Part shown: positions 1 to 4,763 of the stretch, piece by piece | How the letters are laid out: every line of letters starts with the position of its first letter | How positions within the stretch are numbered: the stretch's first letter is position 1 | Source of the DNA: JAYEHK01 sp034659475 | Lineage (GTDB): Bacteria > Bacillota > Syntrophomonadia > Syntrophomonadales > Syntrophomonadaceae | Length of the DNA stretch: 5,030 bases | Assembly: GCA_034659475.1 (NCBI GenBank) | Contig: JAYEHK010000044.1 | Coordinates: forward strand, 1 to 5,030 | Direction: 5' to 3' | Translations under genes and position numbers: made by a program | Notes under the pieces: model-generated | What the model was told of the DNA's origin: nothing | The model's input: only the letters and a program-made list of their open reading frames with translations | Databases searched by the model: none

Positions 1-736
1 CGCTCAAGGTCATTACAGTGGGCATACCTGCAAACCAGGTAATCAGCCCTGGAATAATCAGACCGACCAGAAGACCGATCATACCTCCCACGGTGGAGAG
101 GACCACGGCTTCGATGAGAAACTGAACTATGATCTGTCCGCGCCTGGCGCCAATGGCCAGGTGTATGCCGATTTCCCTGATCCGTTCAGTGACCTAGGCC
201 AGCATGATGTTCATGATGCCGATGCCGATGCCGCCCACCAGCAGACTGATGCCAGCAATGGAGCCCAGCACAATGTTGAATGTGCGCTTTGTGGCTTCTG
301 CCTGTTTCAGCAGGGCCAGAGGGACATTGAACTGGTAGTCCTTTTTTTTGTGAAACAAGGACAGCATCCGGCTGACGGCCTTTGCTGTAGGATCGACATA
401 GTTCAGTATATCTGCCTGAACAATGATCTGGTGAAGCTCAACCTTTTCCCTGAGTCTTGATCCCGAGGTCAGCTTCATGGTGACATCTCCAAAATGGAAT
501 CTGGCCGTTGTGATGGGAATATATCCGTCAATTTCCCTGTCCGGGATCTGGATGGTGCCGGTCTGTCCGGTTTCGTTCTGAACAATGCCGATGACTTCAA
601 AGCTGTCGCCGCCGATGCGTATGATCTGACCAATGGTGTTTTCAGCGGCCAGAATCTGTCTGGCGTTATGGGCCCAGAATCTGTCTGGTGTTATGGGCGG
701 TGAGTACAACCACCTGGGCTTTCTGTGCCACCACGG
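1..736 (-). pseudogene. MacB/FtsX-type ABC transporter permease, 5'-truncated and broken
   Basis: This is the C-terminal half of an ABC transporter permease of the MacB family, which in intact form acts in the inner membrane in efflux of macrolides, lipoproteins or similar substrates. Read from high to low coordinates it shows the end of the periplasmic MacB_PCD domain (VVVL, then QIIRIGG and FEVIGIV), a first membrane segment (about 260-210) ending in GGIGIGIMNIML, and the hallmark FtsX motif VTERIREIGIHLAIGAR followed by further hydrophobic segments to the window edge. Three defects are visible. The N-terminal part, and any ATPase, is missing beyond about 736. A 25-bp tandem duplication (649-698) shifts the frame. 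An in-frame TAG at 194-196 sits where relatives, as I recall them, have Ser in MLVSVTER. The open stretch 194-709 would need a TTG start with no clear Shine-Dalgarno sequence, so I treat it as debris. The 3' end lies outside the window. The family call is firm; the transported substrate is unknown. Confidence 0.85.
649..698 (-). repeat. 25-bp tandem duplication inside the permease remnant
   Basis: Two adjacent 25-bp copies (649-673 and 674-698) differ only at 664 versus 689 (C/T). Each encodes the peptide AHN(A/T)RQIL. Because 25 is not a multiple of three, the duplication moves the upstream permease frame (QVVVLTAHNTRQIL) into a TAA just after the junction, while the downstream frame continues in the second copy. 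Removing one copy would restore a continuous MacB-like reading. Confidence 0.9.
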
Positions 737-745
737 GTATTGGTT

Positions 746-1879
746 TTAGGTGGGGTTGTGGACAGGCTTTTGTGTATTCTTCCAGGGCATTAAATATCCA
801 GTTTTTACGACAAACGGCATTTGATGTTGGCATAGCTCACAAGCCGCATCTGGCTTCGGTTTACCGCCGGGTACATCCACATGGAATTTTCTTGGTATGA
901 GCTTATCACCAGCTCGATATTCCCCAATCCACTCCATCAAACTTTCAGGCGAATCAAAACAACTCCATGGAACCAGAGTTTGACAAAAGGCCCAGCGATC
1001 ATCTACCATACCTGGATCTTTGCCAAGCTGTAAGGGATCGAAAGCGGCTTTGCGAACTGGTGAATACAGAAAACCATGCATAGTTCTATCACATCCAACC
1101 ACGTACGCCACCCATTTGCTTTGTTCATCAACGGCCTGCAGTGCAGCCAGAAATCCACAGCAGACTTCAAAACAATAGCCCAGTGGTGTGTACGCTGACA
1201 ATTCTCGCAAGTCTGTTGGCATATTGACTAAGTGAGGAGAATAGAAGCATCCCAACTCACGCGGCGTAAAGACTGGCACACCTCCTTCAAAATATAGTGC
1301 AATCCCAGGATGCGTTATGCGCATTGCTTGCAAGAGAGTACTGTGCAGAATGTTGCGTTGCGGCGACCTGCTAACAAGCTCCAGGAGACCTGTTCCTTGC
1401 CATGCTTCTTTCAAGCGAAGTCGGTAAGTGTCTGCTGGCAATGGTTTCTGAATACCCTTAAATAGCAGTTCCATAACGCGCATGTTCGGCCTGGGGTCAT
1501 CAAACAAACGTTCTGAACACTTTTTCTCACAAGCAATTACGGAGTTTCTGAGAATTGTGCTTGGTGCAAGGTCTGCCGCCCGTGCATAAAAACGGGCAGC
1601 TTCCCAGAAACAAAAAAGTTTAACAAGAGAGTCTCCAGCACGTTGATATCCACGCCACCATGTCGCATCCTCTGCCACTGAGGCTTCTGCAGCCTTCAAG
1701 GCGGCAACAGGGGATCCAATCTTCAAATGCACGTTGGCAATATTAGATAATAATTTTGCCTTCTCTATGCCTTCATGCAGTTCATCACACGCCAATGCGG
1801 CTGTATAAGACCGTAAAGCCGCGTCTAAGTCACCATGTGCAAACTGTTTGTTTCCAGATTTTTTAAGAGCTGTAATCAT
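746..1879 (-). CDS. STI1/HOP-like TPR-domain protein with unrecognised C-terminal domain
   Basis: A 377-aa soluble protein with no signal peptide or membrane segment. Residues 3-106 form three tetratricopeptide repeats of the co-chaperone type found in HOP/STI1: LKKSGNKQF, YTAALA, LLSNIANVHLKIG and WWRGYQRAGDSL. The five positions that form the carboxylate clamp for Hsp70/Hsp90 C-termini in HOP appear as K6, N10, N46, R76 (usually Lys) and R80. Residues from about 110 to 377 form a domain I do not recognise, rich in aromatic residues and Cys, with a late CELC pair. I chose the ATG at 1879, not the in-frame ATG at 1891, because it overlaps the upstream stop codon as ATGA, which implies translational coupling, and because it begins directly at the first TPR helix. 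The gene appears intact, ends about 10 bp from the truncated permease and shares an operon with the small gene upstream. A role in protein binding is inferred; no enzymatic function can be assigned. Confidence 0.75.
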   Translation of the reverse strand: MITALKKSGNKQFAHGDLDAALRSYTAALACDELHEGIEKAKLLSNIANVHLKIGSPVAALKAAEASVAEDATWWRGYQRAGDSLVKLFCFWEAARFYARAADLAPSTILRNSVIACEKKCSERLFDDPRPNMRVMELLFKGIQKPLPADTYRLRLKEAWQGTGLLELVSRSPQRNILHSTLLQAMRITHPGIALYFEGGVPVFTPRELGCFYSPHLVNMPTDLRELSAYTPLGYCFEVCCGFLAALQAVDEQSKWVAYVVGCDRTMHGFLYSPVRKAAFDPLQLGKDPGMVDDRWAFCQTLVPWSCFDSPESLMEWIGEYRAGDKLIPRKFHVDVPGGKPKPDAACELCQHQMPFVVKTGYLMPWKNTQKPVHNPT

Positions 1880-2121
1880 AATTCGTCCCATCCGATCTGT
1901 TCCGCTTTTCCTTCTGCTGTTTCTTTAAGGGCTTTGTCCGCCATCATTCCGAGAACATCCTGGGACTCCGAAAAAGATTTTTTCCATTTCATCTCATCTT
2001 TGATAATTTCAATATAATCAGATGCTTTCATCTGATCAATCCAATACTGTGCCAATACTTTCTGCTCATCTTCGGAAAATTCGGACGCTCTTTTGAAGGC
2101 TTCTTCCAAAATCGCTATCAT
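1876..2121 (-). CDS. Small antitoxin-like protein (81 aa)
   Basis: An acidic, helical 81-aa protein: an N-terminal helix (MIAILEEAFKRASEFSEDEQKVLAQYWIDQM), a middle segment with KWKKSFSESQDVLGMMADKALKE, and a short GKAEQIGWDEL tail. This pattern (LxxAxxxASxLxExEQ, then W..SF..S.D.L..MA..AL.E...G) matches a group of small putative type II antitoxins I know from bacteria, usually encoded just upstream of a RelE/ParE-like toxin. The assignment is by recalled pattern only. Its ATG follows a strong AAGGAGGT Shine-Dalgarno sequence with a short spacer (about 4 nt). No RelE-like toxin follows. Instead its TGA stop overlaps the ATG of the TPR gene by four bases, so the two should be co-translated. 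It may be an orphaned antitoxin whose partner was replaced, or a regulator of the TPR protein. Confidence 0.7.
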   Translation of the reverse strand: MIAILEEAFKRASEFSEDEQKVLAQYWIDQMKASDYIEIIKDEMKWKKSFSESQDVLGMMADKALKETAEGKAEQIGWDEL

Positions 2122-2163
2122 TGTACCTCCTTAACATAGTCAATCAGTATTCTTGTTTGTTTG

Positions 2164-2192
2164 CAGATAGGTCACCCTATTATTGGTGTCAA
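2164..2192 (-). promoter_or_regulatory. Predicted sigma70 promoter of the antitoxin-like/TPR operon
   Basis: On the minus strand a perfect -35 box TTGACA (2192-2187) is followed after 17 bp by TATCTG (2169-2164), a poor -10 hexamer. It lies about 43 bp upstream of the start at 2121, in the otherwise gene-free gap behind the PIN remnant. The -35 and spacing are good; the weak -10 lowers confidence. Confidence 0.4.
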
Positions 2193-2271
2193 TTTTTATT
2201 TAGCCGCAAAACCCGCTAAAACTCCTGTAATTCACATATTGCATCACATCTATGAACGAAGAACAAGCGTG

Positions 2272-2728
2272 TCAAGCGTCACCATTGGTGAATGACCCGG
2301 CTTCAATCATGCATCGCAACCAGTCATTCCCTTCAGTAAGTGTTATTTGGTGCTGTGTGATGAGCATTCCCAGAATACCAAAAGTTCCAGTATGGGGGAT
2401 ATGAAGTCGAATCGCCCATTTTCGAGCATCTTTGTCATCAGTCGCCACCTTCCATTTTCGCAGAGATGCTACCGCAAGACAGGATGCTTCTCCTGCACCT
2501 AATTGCCTCCGCAGCTGTGTATGTTGGATGATTTCTTCCTCAGTCATTCGGACCTTTTCCAGCCATTCCCACTGACATACCGGCAACCGTCCTAGAGTCA
2601 CCCCCCTTTGTCAATTCGGCAAAGACGTTTTCTGTTGTGCCAACCTCCTCAACAAACGCGGTTTGGATATACTCAGAGCGTTGCACCAGGGCAAAATTTG
2701 ACAGCACCGTATTGTCAATTAGAATCAT
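2272..2728 (-). pseudogene. PIN-domain toxin (VapC/DUF3368-like), frameshifted
   Basis: PIN-domain toxins are Mg2+-dependent ribonucleases that cleave RNA when not held by their antitoxin. The start MILIDNTVLSNFALV carries the first catalytic Asp (residue 5). An Glu lies in VFAEL. After the break come GEASCLAVA and ATDDKDARK, with the remaining acidic residues, and then HTGTFGILGMLI, which resembles the C-terminal half of DUF3368 PIN proteins. The two halves are in different frames. The break falls at a run of six C (2601-2606, six G in the coding sense). With five, the protein would read ELTKGVTLGRLPVCQWEW without interruption, giving about 150 aa, the usual size for the family. The ATG at 2728 is preferred over the one at 2740 because it directly precedes the conserved ILID strand. 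It overlaps the reconstructed end of the antitoxin frame by 14 bp, as in paired TA genes. The lesion could be a real mutation, a slippage tract or a sequencing error. Confidence 0.8.
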
Positions 2729-3050
2729 GAGTAACTCCACGTTGTGTCGTTGTCTTGTTCCATTGGTGAATTGCCGCCATTTCAGCTTTTGCTTCTTCTA
2801 TGGTCTCAACGCCAAGACGAAGAGGAATTCCCTGTTATCGAAATTGTTCCTGAAGGTCAAGGCGGTGCATTCCGAGTAACTCAGCCGCTTTTCCCAGGTT
2901 GATCTCTTCATCTACATACGCTCCAACCACGACCAACCAACGCAGTTCTGCCTGTCGATTCAACAACTCCTCAATCACTTGATCAACCAGTTCAGGACGG
3001 TATTGGCGAACTTTTATCAATTGGTTATACGTCCATGCTTGTATCATCAT
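2715..3050 (-). pseudogene. UPF0175-family antitoxin with an in-frame TAA
   Basis: UPF0175 proteins are small DNA-binding antitoxins paired with DUF3368/PIN toxins. The frame begins with ATGATG at 3050 and encodes the recognisable core YVDEEINLGKAAELLGMHRLDLQEQFR. Relatives continue as ..ERGIP.. at this point. Here a TAA (2837-2835) stops translation after 71 residues, and the same frame then continues as QGIPLRLGVETIEEAKAEMAAIHQW to a TGA at 2715-2717, giving 111 codons. One base change (GAA to TAA) would explain the lesion. The reconstructed stop overlaps the PIN start by 14 bp, which shows the pair was once a coupled operon. The truncated 71-aa protein keeps the helix-turn-helix-like LGKAAELLGM segment, so it might still bind DNA but would lack the C-terminal part likely to contact the toxin. 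A purine-rich AAGGAAAGAG lies upstream of the start as a possible ribosome binding site. Confidence 0.75.
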
Positions 3051-3105
3051 GAAATCTCTTTCCTTTTCCCCTTTCCCGTTTTCAGGGGTAATCGGGAGTG
3101 CTACA

Positions 3106-3118
3106 GTATAAAATATAC
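3106..3118. promoter_or_regulatory. Possible operator palindrome upstream of the antitoxin
   Basis: The sequence GTATAAAATATAC is a 5-bp inverted repeat (GTATA/TATAC) around three A. It lies in the leader between the predicted promoter and the UPF0175 start. Type II antitoxins usually autorepress through such sites, so this is a candidate operator. The palindrome is short and AT-rich, so chance is a real alternative. Confidence 0.25.
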
Positions 3119-3151
3119 GATCAGATCCTTTCTTACATCATCAATAAGGCG

Positions 3152-3180
3152 ATTATGTTGGAGATGCGTTTCGATGTCAA
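3152..3180 (-). promoter_or_regulatory. Strong predicted sigma70 promoter of the UPF0175/PIN module
   Basis: On the minus strand TTGACA (3180-3175) and CATAAT (3157-3152) are separated by exactly 17 bp. This is close to consensus and lies about 100 bp upstream of the antitoxin start. It sits about 55 bp past the attC site, so the TA module would carry its own promoter, as is common for TA genes in integron arrays. Confidence 0.6.
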
Positions 3181-3233
3181 TGTTTTTCCTGGAATGCTTT
3201 TGACAAGAGTTACTTTGTTGCTATATGCGCGGC

Positions 3234-3363
3234 GGCTAACGGGGAGCTGAGAGGCCAGGCTTTTAAACCCAACGACTCCGATAAAAAGTAAAATTTTCCT
3301 GAACCAAATACTTCTGAAAAGGCCGCGCAGTAAGCCTGGTCCCTCTCCAGCGTTTTGTTGGCA
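3234..3363 (-). other. attC recombination site of an integron-type gene cassette
   Basis: Read on the minus strand (3363 to 3234), the site opens with core TGCCAAC (R'') and closes with GTTAGCC (R'), fitting RYYYAAC and GTTRRRY with few mismatches. Inside are 6-nt unpaired spacers (AAAACG and CTCCCC). Then come two arms that pair over 16 bp: CTG-AGAGG-CCAGGCTT on the left against AAGCCTGGCCTCTCAG on the right. The left arm carries one extra G and an extra GA, which match the extrahelical bases that mark the recombined strand in known attC sites. The loop is long (about 77 nt), giving 130 nt in total, within the known size range. The opening AACAAAACG and AGAGGGAC resemble Vibrio VCR sites. 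The site begins immediately after the HNH stop codon. Folding the single strand would test it. Confidence 0.8.
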
Positions 3364-4441
3364 TTATTTCAGTGATGCTCTGTATCTCTTTTCATTTATG
3401 GTAACTGTATACAAGTTTTTTGATTTTTTCTCATTTGTTCGCAGCCCATAATCAAAAAGCTTATGACAGTTTGGACACAGAACTAATATGTTATCAATCC
3501 TATCTTTGCCTCCTTCAGCTTTAGGCTTTATATGACAAGCTTCAATATAGCATCCTCCGTTGGCCTTAAGAATTGTAGTTGAGCAGAACTGACATTTATA
3601 GTCCCTATATTTCTTTATCTGCACCATTAAATAATTATGTCTTTTATAGGTCTTTCCATTGATTGTGACCTTTTCTGAACTGTCATTTTCGCATTCAATG
3701 ATCTTTTTTAATACTTCTTCTTTTTCTACTTCTTCTGATTCAATTGCATCACTGTTTTCTATTTCATGTTGTTCCAATTCGTTATCAAAATTCTCTATTT
3801 GTATGTAGGCTGATATTAATTCCTGGCCTTGATAAACGGCGACAACAAAATGATTTAACGCATCTGCCTTAAAGTAGTTTTGAAGTATTGAAAAACCCCT
3901 TAATAAGCTGTCTTGATACTGTTTAACCAACTGATAATTAGTCCATTTTTTTGTCGAGGAAAATTTATATCCAAGATTACTCCATGCTTTTAATGTTTTA
4001 TTATTCATAACCGGGTATTTTTTGTAATCAACCCGATTAAGAAAAATTGTAGCTATTCCGACACCAAAGCCTGGGAAATCCTCAATTTCTTTGAACCAAT
4101 CTTTCAAAGAGAATTTAGCTTGAAATGGTTTTAACACGAATGTTCTAAATCCATTTATATCCCTTTTCACTGTATTTAGAAATTTATTTTTTGTTCGGTC
4201 TCCACCTGATTGAATTCATCCGCCTTCACTTATAAAATTGTAAAAGAAATCAATAAACTCTTTATCGGATATAGAGGATAAATGAGAAGACGTAATGGTA
4301 TTCTGATAGAAATCCATATCTGAACTATGTAGATCATTAATCCACCATTTCTCAAAATCTTTTAAAATTTTCTTTAGGTATCTTTTTCTATCCATTTTAC
4401 CTGCTTCTCATTTGCTGTACGTTTCTATGTATGAATGCCAA
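3240..4441 (-). mobile_element. Integron-like gene cassette carrying an HNH nuclease
   Basis: Integrase cuts between G and TT of GTTRRRY, so a cassette starts with TTRRRY and ends with the G of its attC. Here GTTGGCA lies at 4442-4436 (minus strand), and TGCCAAC, its exact complement, forms R'' of the attC at 3363-3357. A cassette's own start and R'' are expected to be complementary because they derive from the same circular attC. The match extends to an 11-bp inverted repeat (TTGTTGGCATT/AATGCCAACAA) around the gene. The cassette would be 1,202 bp, with one gene in the usual orientation and almost no extra DNA. No complete attC or attI could be traced above 4442 and no intI gene is visible, so this may be part of an array running out of view or a lone attC cluster. 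Confidence 0.65.
3364..4395 (-). pseudogene. HNH endonuclease-domain protein with an in-frame TGA
   Basis: The full frame runs from ATG at 4395 (upstream AGCAGGTAAA, a weak ribosome binding site) to TAA at 3364, 343 codons, with a TGA at codon 60 (4218-4216). Both sides of the TGA stay in one frame and read FISEGG-stop-IQSGGDRTKNKF, so a single substitution broke it. The longest open piece starts at a GTG (4170) with no ribosome binding site and is probably not a true start. After an N-terminal helical part comes KDWFKEIEDFPGFGVGIATIFLNRVD, which resembles a helix-hairpin-helix of the kind seen in DNA glycosylases. An acidic linker follows (about 200-240 in full-frame numbering), then a C-terminal HNH domain with CQFC, EACHIKP, DNILVLC and CPNCH. 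The HNH part has its zinc Cys pairs and catalytic His/Asn, so it would be a metal-dependent nuclease. A defence or restriction role is inference. It is much more AT-rich than the genes below 3240. Confidence 0.8.
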
Positions 4442-4448
4442 CAAGTAA

Positions 4449-4473
4449 TTATGCAGTTTTTTTTTCTGCATAA
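4449..4473. repeat. 8-bp stem hairpin with a nine-T loop
   Basis: TTATGCAG and CTGCATAA form perfect 8-bp arms around nine T (nine A on the minus strand). There is no U-run after the stem on either strand, so it is not a normal intrinsic terminator. It lies just above the start core of the HNH cassette. The right arm is reused in a longer inverted repeat with 4597-4607. Confidence 0.6.
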
Positions 4474-4607
4474 CTCCAAAAATATCATTTTAATTTTAAG
4501 TATCATTTCAGTTTTCATATATCAGAAAAAATTTGAGCTGACAAGCAATTTATAGGATGTTAAGAAATATACTATTGGGATAACATACAGATTATTGAGT
4601 TATGCAG
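4466..4607. repeat. AT-rich interval bounded by an 11-bp perfect inverted repeat
   Basis: CTGCATAACTC (4466-4476) and GAGTTATGCAG (4597-4607) are perfect inverted copies 142 bp apart, outer edge to outer edge. The interior is AT-rich, has no supported gene and shows no target duplication outside the repeats. It might be a small decayed element or a site of the attC/attI type with ends GCATAAC/GTTATGC, but its inner arms pair poorly. Confidence 0.45.
4516..4544 (-). promoter_or_regulatory. Possible promoter reading into the HNH cassette
   Basis: On the minus strand TTGTCA (4544-4539) and TATATG (4521-4516) are spaced 17 bp apart, about 120 bp upstream of the HNH start. Cassette genes are usually promoterless and rely on an upstream promoter, so this placement would make sense. 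The region is very AT-rich, so such matches arise easily by chance. Confidence 0.25.
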
Positions 4608-4630
4608 GGGGATGACATTGATCCAAAATC

Positions 4631-4755
4631 GGCATCCTTCATAAGTACTTTACACTTTTTATTTTTTTTAACCACGAAACACACAAAAGGCACGAAAAAT
4701 GTAAAAATCAAACACAAAAAATGTAAACTACTTTTGAAGCATTATGAAGGATGCC
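4631..4755. mobile_element. 125-bp MITE-like element with 14-bp terminal inverted repeats
   Basis: The ends GGCATCCTTCATAA (4631-4644) and TTATGAAGGATGCC (4742-4755) are perfect inverted repeats. Pairing continues imperfectly inward (GTACTTTACA on the left against TGTAAACTAC on the right) past a 10-nt bulge. The octamer CCAAAATC stands immediately outside both ends (4623-4630 and 4756-4763), as expected for an 8-bp target-site duplication. No transposase fits inside, so it would be mobilised in trans. GG-starting repeats with 8-bp duplications would suit the ISL3, IS1595 or IS256 type, but this is only inference. The open frame at 4602-4799 crosses both element ends and is not considered a gene. 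Confidence 0.8.
4670..4698 (+). repeat. ACCACGAAACACACAAAAGG-type intergenic repeat
   Basis: The core reads ACCACGAA-ACACAC-AAAAGGCACGAAAAA, preceded by a T-run. I recognise this as a widespread intergenic repeat in environmental bacterial genomes (typical form ACCACGAA.ACACGAA.GGCACGAA). Here it lies inside the MITE-like element, which suggests that the element is the vehicle that spreads it. The recognition is from memory. Confidence 0.55.
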
Positions 4756-4763
4756 CCAAAATC

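Noticed and set aside
161..460. Plus-strand 99-codon open frame opposite the permease.
   Set aside because: It is the complement of a clearly recognisable FtsX-type permease frame, and its protein is of low complexity (DADADAAH...).
194..709. The 171-aa minus frame as a genuine small gene.
   Set aside because: It starts at TTG inside a duplicated segment, ends at a TAG within a conserved motif, and permease homology continues on both sides in other or the same frame.
2140..2207. Possible second, decayed attC: GCGGCTAAA on the minus strand (2207-2199) resembles the expected R'' partner of the next cassette start (GTTAGCCGC), with GTTAAGG further on.
   Set aside because: The core ends in AAA/AAT rather than AAC, the arms do not pair well, and the stretch overlaps the promoter and Shine-Dalgarno region of the antitoxin-like gene.
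2199..2220. Hairpin TTTAGC/GCTAAA with a 10-nt spacer as a possible terminator behind the PIN remnant.
   Set aside because: The stem is short and AT-rich, and no convincing T-run follows it on the transcribed strand.
2637..3203. Plus-strand open frames at 2637-2879 and 2979-3203.
   Set aside because: They lie opposite the UPF0175/PIN coding frames and promoter region, and their translations show no recognisable pattern.
1..4395. Stop-codon reassignment as an explanation for the in-frame stops.
   Set aside because: All three stop codons occur, one each in different genes, and two further genes have frame-changing lesions that recoding cannot explain.
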